From Cryobacterium ruanii (GTDB lineage Bacteria > Actinomycetota > Actinomycetes > Actinomycetales > Microbacteriaceae), in the NCBI RefSeq assembly GCF_004404055.1, contig NZ_SOHK01000009.1, positions 186,001 through 250,000 of the forward strand: DNA of 64,000 nt, read 5' to 3'. Position 1 is the first letter of the stretch. Every line of letters starts with the position of its first letter. Below, one piece after another: positions 46,375 through 54,289 of the stretch. The translations under genes and the position numbers were made by a program. Below the pieces are notes generated by a model that had not been told where the DNA came from, did not search any database, and saw only the letters and a list, made by a program, of their open reading frames with translations.

Positions 46375-46404
46375 AGTCTAGCCCGACGGTGCCTGCATGG
46401 TCAA
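46375..46404 (-). promoter_or_regulatory. Promoter of the rpsL-rpsG-fusA-tuf operon
   Basis: TTGACC (46399-46404) and TAGACT (46375-46380) on the minus strand, 18-nt spacer. The 5' leader to rpsL would be about 230 nt (46139-46368); I see no gene or clear terminator in it. The region 46139-46471 otherwise holds nothing recognisable. Confidence 0.65.
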
Positions 46405-46471
46405 ATGGGTTGCGCCCCGCGCCCTGGGGGCCGCTTGGGTACCATTTTCGCTTTGTCACGCTGCATCTCGG

Positions 46472-47179
46472 CTAGGGATTGCGCGGCCAGAGCGGAGAGT
46501 CAAGGGTGCTCTCAAGATCGGCGAGCAGCGCCTGCACCTGGGGCTCGACATGCTGCGCAATCGCCGCCAGCAGACGGGGCCGCTGCTGGGCGAGTTGCGC
46601 GCAAACACGGAGGCCCACCTGAGTCGCGAACTCATCGGCGAGGTGCATCTCGGCCTTCAAAGCGACCTTCTCCTCGGGGCTGAGCGGCGGGAGGGCGTCG
46701 GTGTGCTCGTGGTCGGGCTCGCTCGCGCTGGTCGCTGGGGATTGTGCGGGGGCGGGCCGGAGCTCGGGGGGCTGCTGGTCGGCGAGTTCGCTGAAGGTGA
46801 AGAGGTAGGGGGCATCCGCTGCCGGTTGCGGATCGAGGTCAAGGCCGCGAAACTCCGGGTCGAGACCCTCAGCGGGCCGGTAGGCCTGGGCGGATTCGCG
46901 GCGCTCGCTCAGGTTAAGCTCGTGCGCGAGGACGGGCAGGTTGAGTTCGGTGTATTCATCGACCGAGGCGTCGATCACGATCTTCATGCGCATCGACAGG
47001 GCGTGCTGCACAACATGGGGCACGTCCACGGCGAGTCCGGCGGAAGCGACGATCGGCGAACCAAAGCACTGTCGGCAGAGGCGGGCCCGTCCGCGGTGCG
47101 TCGCGGGGCGCCACCGGGTGATCCAACGCAGCCAGTTCTCAACCTCGTGGTTGACGCGCGACTCAATGGACTTGTCCAT
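46472..47179 (-). CDS. Uncharacterised protein with CxxC motif
   Basis: 235 residues, soluble. The N-part has ENWLRWITRWRPATHRGRARLCRQCFG with a single CxxC and basic residues; the middle (about 105-160) is Pro/Ala/Glu-rich and probably disordered; the C-part is a helical domain rich in Gln, Leu and Ala (HLADEFATQVGLRVCAQLAQ). No family recognised. TACCCT lies 8 nt before the ATG with no ribosome-binding site. It shares the strand with the str operon and lies just upstream of that operon's promoter. Confidence 0.6.
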   Translation of the reverse strand: MDKSIESRVNHEVENWLRWITRWRPATHRGRARLCRQCFGSPIVASAGLAVDVPHVVQHALSMRMKIVIDASVDEYTELNLPVLAHELNLSERRESAQAYRPAEGLDPEFRGLDLDPQPAADAPYLFTFSELADQQPPELRPAPAQSPATSASEPDHEHTDALPPLSPEEKVALKAEMHLADEFATQVGLRVCAQLAQQRPRLLAAIAQHVEPQVQALLADLESTLDSPLWPRNP

Positions 47180-47294
47180 AGTGCATAAGGGTACTCGTAC
47201 CGGGCCCAGCGCGAGATGCCGGATATGCCCCCTAGTCGGGTCGACCGCGGTGGGTGCACCCGTGAGATGCCAACAATGCCCCTACCATCGCGGG

Positions 47295-47786
47295 CTAGTT
47301 GTCGTCGTTCTTCTCCCACGGCCACTCCGGGGTGCCCGAACCCCCGGGTTTGGCGACGAGCACGACGAAGAACAGGAAGGCGATGAGCCAGCCGCAGACG
47401 GCCACTGCGATCGCGAACGGGCTCATCATTGCGCCGCCGATGAAGACGACCGAGCGAAAGAGTTCGCCAGCACCGAGGCTGTAGAACACGCCCCCGGAGA
47501 CGCAGTAGCCCAGGTAAGCGGCGACGCCGGCCATGAAGATCGGCAGCGGTGGAACCTGCGTCAACCGTTCGGTCGAGCGCAGAACCGCGCTGAGCACGAC
47601 CCAGACCAGCGCGAGCACCGCGGTGATAACCATGATGGGGCCGAGGAGGGCGCCAGCATCCGTTTCGTTGATGACGTCGCGATTGAGCAGCAGGCTGAGC
47701 ACCCCAAACGCTCCGACGATAAAGGCCACGTACAGGGCGACCGAGAAAGCTGCCACGGTGATCGCGTATTTCCGATATTCCCGCAT
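47295..47786 (-). CDS. Four-helix membrane protein, function unknown
   Basis: 163 residues from the ATG at 47784-47786, which has GGAG upstream. Four hydrophobic segments (YAITVAAFSVALYVAFIVGA, IMVITAVLALVWVVLSAVL, IFMAGVAAYLGYCVSGGVFY, FAIAVAVCGWLIAFLFFVVL) and a short charged C-terminal tail ending EWPWEKNDDN. It resembles small DUF-type membrane proteins of Microbacteriaceae (perhaps DUF6121, not certain). Confidence 0.6.
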   Translation of the reverse strand: MREYRKYAITVAAFSVALYVAFIVGAFGVLSLLLNRDVINETDAGALLGPIMVITAVLALVWVVLSAVLRSTERLTQVPPLPIFMAGVAAYLGYCVSGGVFYSLGAGELFRSVVFIGGAMMSPFAIAVAVCGWLIAFLFFVVLVAKPGGSGTPEWPWEKNDDN

Positions 47787-47923
47787 GGCTCCAGCGTAGG
47801 CCCGAAGGCGCACCAGGGGACGCCGCGCTCAGCACAGCGGATGCTGCGGCGCTGCGCGCGGTCACCGGGCACACCGATGAACCCGGGCCAAGTTCATAAA
47901 CTGGGCCAACGTTCCGGGCCCGG

Positions 47924-47944
47924 GCCCCGTCCGCGGGACGGGGC
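47924..47944 (-). terminator. GC-rich hairpin downstream of the gene at 47965-48996
   Basis: GCCCCGTCC (47924-47932) pairs perfectly with GGACGGGGC (47936-47944) around a 3-nt loop, 20 nt after the stop codon. No T-tract. Confidence 0.45.
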
Positions 47945-47964
47945 AGCCGGGCGGGAAGCGCGGG

Positions 47965-48996
47965 TTAAGGGCGGGTGAGGTGGGGACCGTCGGCGAGCAG
48001 GCGCTCGTACTCGGTGCGCGCCTCAAGATTGCGGGCGGTAACGCGGCGTCCGCGGCGGGCGATCCAGGCTCCGGCCCAGATCGGCACCTCGCGGGCGATG
48101 AGTCCGGCGGCGATGGCGCCGGGGTTGAGCCACAGGGTCGACACGATGCTGCCGAGTTCGGCCGGGCTGAGTCCGGCGGACCGGCCGTCGAGCACGAGAC
48201 CGAGCATTGCCGCGCCGATGTAGGAGAAGTAGACCACGGCGGCGACGAGGAATCCGAAGAGCACGTAGGCCCACCAGCCGCCCCGGTTGACCAGGGCGAT
48301 CAGGGCGCTGTAGGCGAGGAAGAAGAAGAAGACCGGAAGGTAGAACACCGGCAGCGCGGCGAACTCGGTGAATCCGCTGGCGGTGTCGGCGATGGTCGCG
48401 CTCGTCACGCCGATGATGACGAACGCCGCGATGGCGTAGAGCACCGCGAAGATGACCGTGGCGAGCAGGGCGATCAGTATGCCGCCACCACGGTTGCTGC
48501 GGTCCTTCGGCTTCGTGGGCGCCTGCACGTAAATCGGCGACTGGGCTGGCGGTGTGTACGCCGGAGCAACCCCGACCGGCACGTCGACCGGAACATCGGC
48601 GGGCAGGTCAGGAGCGTAGTCAATGGATGCAGCGTCAACGGGAGCAGTCGTGCCAACGACGAGCACGACCGGAGCGATCGGCTCAGAGTCGACGGCGGTA
48701 TTCAAGGCCGGAATGGTCTCGGCCGGAGCATAAGAGTCGGCGTAGTCGTCGGCGAGGCTCGGCGCGGCGGCCGCGGCATCAGCTCGCTTTGCCGCACTCA
48801 GGTTGGCGTTGATGGCGTCATAGTCGATGACAATCGGGTCCTGTTCCGGCACAACCGGCGTGACGACGACCGGCGCCGCGTGCTCAGGCGCCGCGTGCTG
48901 GTCGGTGGAATCGTGCTCGGCCCTGGATGAATCGTGCGCTGCTGCAGCATCCGTTTCAGAATTCTTTTTGCCGTCGATTGGCGTGTTGTCGCTCAT
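47965..48996 (-). CDS. Membrane protein with long acidic disordered N-terminus
   Basis: 343 residues. Residues 1-165 are low-complexity (Asp, Ala, Pro, Val; units such as VPVDVPVG and DYAPDLPADV) and presumably cytoplasmic and disordered. Then come about five transmembrane helices (GGGILIALLATVIFAVLYAI, FVIIGVTSATIADTASGF region, VFYLPVFFFFLAYSALIALV, YVLFGFLVAAVVYFSYIGAA, ANPGAIAAGLIAREVPIWAG-like) and a basic C-terminal segment ARRGRRVTARNLEARTEYER. AGGAG lies 6 nt before the ATG. Function unknown. Confidence 0.65.
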   Translation of the reverse strand: MSDNTPIDGKKNSETDAAAAHDSSRAEHDSTDQHAAPEHAAPVVVTPVVPEQDPIVIDYDAINANLSAAKRADAAAAAPSLADDYADSYAPAETIPALNTAVDSEPIAPVVLVVGTTAPVDAASIDYAPDLPADVPVDVPVGVAPAYTPPAQSPIYVQAPTKPKDRSNRGGGILIALLATVIFAVLYAIAAFVIIGVTSATIADTASGFTEFAALPVFYLPVFFFFLAYSALIALVNRGGWWAYVLFGFLVAAVVYFSYIGAAMLGLVLDGRSAGLSPAELGSIVSTLWLNPGAIAAGLIAREVPIWAGAWIARRGRRVTARNLEARTEYERLLADGPHLTRP

Positions 48997-49113
48997 GCTG
49001 AACTCCTCGTGGCCTTTGCCGTGACTGACTTCTACTGTACCAAGGGCACTGCAAATGCCACGAAGACTCGGCGCGCCGCCGCGTTATCCAGCGGATGCCG
49101 CCGGCCCGGCGCC

Positions 49114-49350
49114 ATGAGCGAATACACCAGCCCCGAGATGGTCGCGTTCGGAGCATCCACGATCGACTGGGGCGCGATGTCCTGCGAATTCAATCTCGCG
49201 GCTACCTGCCTCGAGTTAGGTGCGTCGCCCGCACTTCGCGTTCTTGCCGGTGGTGTCGCGGCCGGTGTAGCTATAGGCCAGTTATCACGGCATCAGATCC
49301 CCGCCCGGGAGAACCCGGCGTTGTACTCGGCATCGCGGCCGGGGTCGTAG
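49114..49350 (+). CDS. Possible small ORF antisense to the 3' end of pilT2
   Basis: The frame from ATG 49114 encodes 78 residues (MSEYTSPEMVAFGASTIDWG...). The first 38 codons have about 80 per cent G/C at third positions, like real genes here, and 48997-49292 has no other gene. But there is no ribosome-binding site, no recognised family, and the last third overlaps pilT2. It may be a remnant or chance. The rest of 48997-49292 holds only the upstream region of the gene at 47965-48996. Confidence 0.2.
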   Translation: MSEYTSPEMVAFGASTIDWGAMSCEFNLAATCLELGASPALRVLAGGVAAGVAIGQLSRHQIPARENPALYSASRPGS

Positions 49351-50756
49351 CCGGCATCAGCGCCTGTACTGCACCCGGCGGTGTATCCCGCGTTCGTGCC
49401 GGGGAAAGCGAAGGCCCCGCCGCCCGCATCCGGGTCGGTGCGATGCACGAGCAGATCGAGCCCGTCGGCATCGTGGGCCTTCGCGAGCGCGGCCTTTCGA
49501 GTGATCTGCCCGGTCTTCACGAGTTCGGCGAGATGTCGGTCCATGGTGTGCATGCCGCGTTCCCGGCCGGTCTGCATCATCGATTCGATCTGGTGCGTCT
49601 TGCCCTCGCGAATGAGGTTAGCGATGGCCGGTGTGGTCACGAGCACCTCGGTCGCCACTACCCGGCCAGAACCGTTGGCCCACTTCACCAGGGTTTGGCA
49701 GACCACACCCTGCAGAGTCTGAGCGAGCTGCGATCGCACCTGGTTCTGCTGGTGCGGCGGGAAAACGTCGATGATGCGGTCGATGGTCTGCGCCGCGCTC
49801 TGCGTGTGCAGAGTCGCGAATACCAGGTGCCCGGTCTCAGCTGCGGTCAGCGCCACCTGGATGGTCTCGAGGTCACGCAGCTCCCCGATGAGAATCACGT
49901 CGGGGTCCTGCCGCAGTACGTGTTTCAAAGCGGATGCGAAACTCGCCGTATCGTGCCCCACCTCGCGTTGGGTCACCAAGGATTTCTTATGCGCGTGCAG
50001 AAACTCGATCGGGTCTTCCACGGTGACGATGTGGTCGGCGCGGGTGCTATTCACGAGGTCGACGAGGGCGGCAAGCGTGGTGGACTTTCCCGAGCCCGTG
50101 GGGCCGGTCACGAGCACGAGTCCGCGGGGCAGGGCGGAGAACGCAGCCACCGACTGCGGAATGCCGAGCGCTTTGAGGTCTTTGATCTTGCTGGGAATGA
50201 GCCGGAAGACAGCGCCGACCGCGCCGCGCTGCTGGTGCACATTGACCCGAAACCGGCTGGTTTCGGTTTCGTTCGAGTCGGCAGCATGCAGCGTATAGGC
50301 GAAGTCGAGTTCGTGGTCGCGATCGAAGGTCACCTGCTGGGCGCGGGTGAGGATGCTGCGGATCGCCAAGCTCATCTTCTCGCACGACCAGGCCGGCGAA
50401 ATACCCCCGGCACCCAGCTCGCCGTCGCGACGAATGGTGGGTGGGGCGCCGACGGCAACGTGCAGGTCGGAAGCCTGCCGCAGCACGACCTCGTTGAGCG
50501 CGTTGATCAGGTCGGTGTCGGGTTCACCGAGCACGTCGGGCAGCCCGGGCGCAATCGGGTCGATGCTGCGCAAAAGGCGATCGGCGGGAACGCTGCGGAG
50601 CGCCACTCGCGTGCGACGGCGCTTAGACGGCAGCAGGTCTACTTCGCCCTGGTGCCGGGCGTTCACGGCCGCGTCGGCCGGGAGCGGCGTGAACTCGGTC
50701 AGGCCCGCGGGTAGCAGGGGGTTGTTGAACAGCGCATTGTTTTTCGGGTCGTCCAT
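49293..50756 (-). CDS. pilT2: Type IV pilus retraction ATPase, second PilT paralogue
   Basis: 487 residues. After a divergent 75-residue N-terminus, a full PilT core follows: HVAVGAPPTIRRDGEL, Walker A GPTGSGKSTT (about residue 215), Asp box DHIVTVEDPIEFLH, Walker B DVILIGELRDLET, His box TAAETGHLVFATLHT and the PilT signature AIANLIREGKTHQI. The last 40 residues are an unusual Gly/Ala/Tyr/Asp tail with units NAGYTAG, DAGYDPG and EYNAG. AAGGA lies 7 nt upstream of the ATG. It is separated from pilO by 220 bp and may have its own promoter. Retraction or depolymerisation of pili is the inferred role. Confidence 0.88.
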   Translation of the reverse strand: MDDPKNNALFNNPLLPAGLTEFTPLPADAAVNARHQGEVDLLPSKRRRTRVALRSVPADRLLRSIDPIAPGLPDVLGEPDTDLINALNEVVLRQASDLHVAVGAPPTIRRDGELGAGGISPAWSCEKMSLAIRSILTRAQQVTFDRDHELDFAYTLHAADSNETETSRFRVNVHQQRGAVGAVFRLIPSKIKDLKALGIPQSVAAFSALPRGLVLVTGPTGSGKSTTLAALVDLVNSTRADHIVTVEDPIEFLHAHKKSLVTQREVGHDTASFASALKHVLRQDPDVILIGELRDLETIQVALTAAETGHLVFATLHTQSAAQTIDRIIDVFPPHQQNQVRSQLAQTLQGVVCQTLVKWANGSGRVVATEVLVTTPAIANLIREGKTHQIESMMQTGRERGMHTMDRHLAELVKTGQITRKAALAKAHDADGLDLLVHRTDPDAGGGAFAFPGTNAGYTAGCSTGADAGYDPGRDAEYNAGFSRAGI

Positions 50757-50976
50757 GAGCAGATCCTTCTCGGAGCAAGCGTCGGGTACTGATTGCCGCG
50801 GAACAGGTACGGTCGTGCGGGTGCTGGTACGACCGGCCGCCGAGGGTACGACGACCGGCCGGTGCAGGCCTAGCGAGAATGGAGCCAGAGGGAAGTCTTG
50901 ATCACAAAGGTCTACTTAGGCGCAACGATATTGAGGCGGCCTGCGCAGTGGTAGTCCCGCGATGTGGGGGTGTCGC
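50757..50976. other. pilO-pilT2 intergenic region with repeated GTACGAC/CCGGCC units
   Basis: 220 bp without a gene. It contains GTACGACCGGCCG at about 50827 and a near copy GTACGACGACCGGCCGG at about 50846, able to fold into competing hairpins. No convincing promoter hexamers for pilT2 were identified, though one is likely because the gap is the largest within the pil cluster. Confidence 0.35.
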
Positions 50977-51639
50977 CTAGCCGGGAAGCGTCACACTGGG
51001 TGCATCCACCAGCACGTAGATCGTGCCGAGGATAGTCATCTCATTCTCGACTGATCCGTCACCCGTATCGGTCGCCAATGTTGAAATCGCGATGCTGCGC
51101 TGGCCGCCCTGAAGGCCCGCCACGAAATCGAACAGGTTGCTGTGCGCACCGGCGAGCGACATGGAAACGGATACAGCCAGATAATTTTCGGGGGTAAGAG
51201 ACGACGACTGGGCAGAGGCTGCAGAAGCGTCTGCTGCGGCCGCCGTGCCGGTGTCTGCCAAAGCATCGGTGCCGGCTGCCGGCTGCGCGGCGGGCTGATA
51301 TGCGACCGCATCGCTGACAGTCAGGGACTTCAGAACTATGCCGTTCTGGCGGGCGATGACTTCCAGCTCATCGAGGAACTCTGGAATCCCCGCATCCACG
51401 GGAACCGCGGTCTGTAATGTCGCGAGGTGGCTACGAAGTTCTGCGATGCCGGCAAAATCTCGTTTCAGAACGATCAGGTCAGCCTCGTGTTTAGAATTCT
51501 GCGCCAGTACGGCCTCGCGCTGTGTGGTCGCGGCTTGAATCTCTTCCAGTTTCGGCGCGATTCCCAGCAGTCCGCCGAAAACCACGGATGCGCCGATGAT
51601 CAAGACCAGCACGGCACCAAATAGTCTGTTGCGAGTCAT
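50977..51639 (-). CDS. pilO: Type IV pilus assembly protein PilO
   Basis: 220 residues from MTRNRLFGAVLVLIIGASVV; this ATG overlaps the pilN stop (ATGA). One N-terminal helix is followed by a coiled-coil (LEEIQAATTQREAVLAQNSK) and a ferredoxin-like domain with an Ala/Ser-rich insertion (about residues 125-150), ending in the IDAPSVTL-like VLVDAPSVTLPG. It forms the inner-membrane alignment complex with PilM and PilN. Confidence 0.85.
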   Translation of the reverse strand: MTRNRLFGAVLVLIIGASVVFGGLLGIAPKLEEIQAATTQREAVLAQNSKHEADLIVLKRDFAGIAELRSHLATLQTAVPVDAGIPEFLDELEVIARQNGIVLKSLTVSDAVAYQPAAQPAAGTDALADTGTAAAADASAASAQSSSLTPENYLAVSVSMSLAGAHSNLFDFVAGLQGGQRSIAISTLATDTGDGSVENEMTILGTIYVLVDAPSVTLPG

Positions 51640-52304
51640 TGTCCCGTTCCCCCCTCGACCGTGCGATTTGTACGAGCATCCTTGTTGATATTGATGACCA
51701 GTTCGACTGTGTATTCGCCAGTCTCCGTTCGTGTCACCGAGCCGGGGTGGGCGTCGGCGTAGCCCGGCAGCGTGCGCATATTCGTCAACCACATGGGTAT
51801 GGCAGGCAGCGTCGGACTGGTCAGGCTCAAAGTCAAGCTGGCTACCCGTGGGTTGTACAGGGGAACGCTGCTCTGCTCATACTCCTGCCAGGGCGAACCG
51901 GAGCCGATAGAAATTGATTGGATGGTGACATCAGTGGGCAAACTTGCCCGTACGGCCACCATGTACGTACGCCAATCGATCTCGGTAGTAGCCGCCAATT
52001 GCCGTGCCGCCGTGGTCACGTCAATTTGGTCTTGAACGTTGCGAACCTCCGAGTATTTTGCGGATTCCATCAACAAATTGCCGGTGACCGCGTTCGCTGC
52101 AGCAAGACTGGACTGTGCGCTCGCAGCCTCAAGGGACACGGTTGCCACGGCGGTGATAACCACCAGCACAATACTGGCAGCAACGATGGACATGACTCGA
52201 CGGAGGAGCCTTCCCTGGCGAGCGGCTTTGAGTTCGGGCGGCAGCAGGTCTGCGCGTGGGTCGCCTCCGAGGATCAGCTCATGACCATCCGTTACCCGAC
52301 TCAT
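51636..52304 (-). CDS. pilN: Type IV pilus assembly protein PilN
   Basis: 222 residues. The short cytoplasmic N-terminus NLLPPE-type motif appears as ADLLPPELKAARQGRLLRRV, the part that docks to PilM, followed by one transmembrane helix and an extracytoplasmic domain (TTEIDWRTYMVAVRASLPTD, VELVININ). Overlaps pilM and pilO by 4 nt each. Confidence 0.88.
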   Translation of the reverse strand: MSRVTDGHELILGGDPRADLLPPELKAARQGRLLRRVMSIVAASIVLVVITAVATVSLEAASAQSSLAAANAVTGNLLMESAKYSEVRNVQDQIDVTTAARQLAATTEIDWRTYMVAVRASLPTDVTIQSISIGSGSPWQEYEQSSVPLYNPRVASLTLSLTSPTLPAIPMWLTNMRTLPGYADAHPGSVTRTETGEYTVELVININKDARTNRTVEGGTGQ

Positions 52305-53356
52305 GCTTTGCTCCCTAGTGCAAGGCCGAGCGCAGCGACATACGTGCTCTCGGAGTTTTGCAGATCTTGTTGATTCACGTCGGGTCCGAGTTCGAGCCCG
52401 CCGTAGGGCTGTGCCGGAACGACGGGAAAGCGGGTGAGCTCGCTGAGAGCGGCCCCGAAGCCGTCGAGCCGAGCGCCGCCGCCCATGAGCACGATGCGGT
52501 CGATCGGCAGCTCTGGACGATTGTTGGTGAAGTATGCAACGGTGTTGCGCAGGCTCTCGAGCAGTTCCGAGGTGATCTCTCGAATAATCGTGGCCGCGAT
52601 TTCGTCATCGGGCGCCACCTCGACTTCGGGCAGGCCGAGCCCTTTCTTGAGCACCTCCGCGGCCTCCTCGTCGATGCCGAGGCGTATACGCAACGCCTTG
52701 GTGAGCTGGTTGCCGCCGGAAGGAATGATGCGCACGAACTGCGGTACGCCGTTTGAGGAGATGAGCACGCTCGACGAGCCGCCCCCGATGTCGATCTGCA
52801 CGACCACGTCGGGCGCGACAGCCCCGCGCCGAATGGCGCGGCTGCGCGCAAACGAGTTGATATCAACGTTGATTGTGTGCAGTCCGGCGAGCTTGGCGGC
52901 CTTGATGTGGGACTGCACGACGTCTTTCATCGCGGCGATCAGCAGGCCGGAGATCTGCGGCCCTGACTCCCCCTCGCTGTCGACCTCGGCAATGGGGTAG
53001 AAGTCGAGCAGTGCCTCGGCGGTGGGAAACGACAGCAGGTCCTGCACCTGGAACGGCAGTGACTCGCGAATTCGCCGCAGCGACATCTTGGGAACGGTCA
53101 GGTTGCGTACGACCATGCGGTGGTAGCCCATACCGAGCACGACGTCTTTGGACGTGAAGCCGCCGCTCGACCACATGCGTTTGAGCACCGCGGCAACGAC
53201 GGCCGGTTCGAGCACCTCGCCGCGGCTGACCGCGCCGAATGGCAGCGGTTCTTCATGGCAGCGCACGAGCACGGGGTGATCCGTTTCGGCGTCCCGCATC
53301 TCGACGGCTCGCACGGCGGTTGTGCCGATGTCGATTCCGACCACACGTGTAGTCAT
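52301..53356 (-). CDS. pilM: Type IV pilus assembly protein PilM
   Basis: 351 residues, cytoplasmic actin-like (ASKHA) protein. VVGIDIGTTAVRAVEM at the N-terminus, VVQIDIGGGSSSVLISSNG (phosphate 2 loop) and VLMGGGARLDGFGAAL (adenosine loop) are intact, so nucleotide binding is expected. GGGGGA lies 6 nt before the ATG. First of the overlapping pilM-pilN-pilO set; 90 bp separate it from pilD. Confidence 0.93.
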   Translation of the reverse strand: MTTRVVGIDIGTTAVRAVEMRDAETDHPVLVRCHEEPLPFGAVSRGEVLEPAVVAAVLKRMWSSGGFTSKDVVLGMGYHRMVVRNLTVPKMSLRRIRESLPFQVQDLLSFPTAEALLDFYPIAEVDSEGESGPQISGLLIAAMKDVVQSHIKAAKLAGLHTINVDINSFARSRAIRRGAVAPDVVVQIDIGGGSSSVLISSNGVPQFVRIIPSGGNQLTKALRIRLGIDEEAAEVLKKGLGLPEVEVAPDDEIAATIIREITSELLESLRNTVAYFTNNRPELPIDRIVLMGGGARLDGFGAALSELTRFPVVPAQPYGGLELGPDVNQQDLQNSESTYVAALGLALGSKA

Positions 53357-53446
53357 ATGTTTTCCCCCAGTGAGAAGTTTGGATCAGAAATAGGTTCGTA
53401 AGTGGTGGTCGAAAGACGGGACAAAAGAAAGTGCGTGGGCACGCGG

Positions 53447-54289
53447 TCAGGCGAGGTTGTACAGCGTGAGATAACCGAGGGCTACCTGGTCGCCGAAGAA
53501 GGTGCCGAGCCAGGCCCCCAGCAGCATCCAGGGGCCGAACGGAATGCTGCTGCGTCGTTTGGCCTTATGGGTGGCGAGCAACACGAGGCCAAAGACGCCG
53601 CCGAGCAGAAAAGCACCGAACGCTCCCACCAACAGGGGCGCCCAACCCAGGTAGCCGAGGTAGAGACCGAGCACTCCGGCCAATTTCACGTCGCCGAGCC
53701 CCATACCACCCGGGCTGATCAGAGCCAGGGCGAGGTAGAGGCCGAACAGGGCCGCACCGCCAATGACGGCGGTGAGCAGGCGTTCTGGTTCGCTGGCCAC
53801 GAGCGCGGCCGCCGCGAGCAGCACGGCAGCGACGGGGTAGGCCGGCAGCAGAATTCTGTTTGGCAGGGTGTGGGTGTCGAGGTCGATCATGGCCAGGGCC
53901 ACGCTGATCGCCGCCAGGTAGAGAAAAGCCACGAGCACGATGAGCTGAGTCGCGAGGGTATTGGTTTCGGTCGTGACGGCGGCCCAGCCAAAATCGGCGG
54001 GTGAGAACGCCCAGAGGGCGACGACGGCAAAAAACACCGCCGTGCCGAGCTCCACCATGGGGTAGCGCGGCGAGATCGGGGCCCGGCAGTCGCGACATTC
54101 GCCGCGCAGCACGAACCAGCTCAGAACAGGAATGTTGTCAAACGGTCGAATGTGCGCTCCGCAGCTGGTGCACGAACTCGACGGCGACACAATGGAGCGG
54201 CCGGCGGGAATGCGATAGATGACGACGTTGAGAAAGGACCCGATGAGTGCTCCGAGAATTCCGAACACCGCGGCGATGGTGCTAGCCAT
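53447..54289 (-). CDS. pilD: Prepilin peptidase/N-methyltransferase PilD
   Basis: 280 residues, polytopic. The N-terminal methyltransferase part has GSFLNVVIYRIP and the two zinc-binding pairs SCTSCG and CRDCRAPI. Catalytic aspartates lie in AMIDLDTHTLPNR and GMGLGDVKLAG. Cleaves and N-methylates the four prepilins encoded upstream. The start overlaps the pilX-like stop by 8 nt. Confidence 0.95.
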   Translation of the reverse strand: MASTIAAVFGILGALIGSFLNVVIYRIPAGRSIVSPSSSCTSCGAHIRPFDNIPVLSWFVLRGECRDCRAPISPRYPMVELGTAVFFAVVALWAFSPADFGWAAVTTETNTLATQLIVLVAFLYLAAISVALAMIDLDTHTLPNRILLPAYPVAAVLLAAAALVASEPERLLTAVIGGAALFGLYLALALISPGGMGLGDVKLAGVLGLYLGYLGWAPLLVGAFGAFLLGGVFGLVLLATHKAKRRSSIPFGPWMLLGAWLGTFFGDQVALGYLTLYNLA

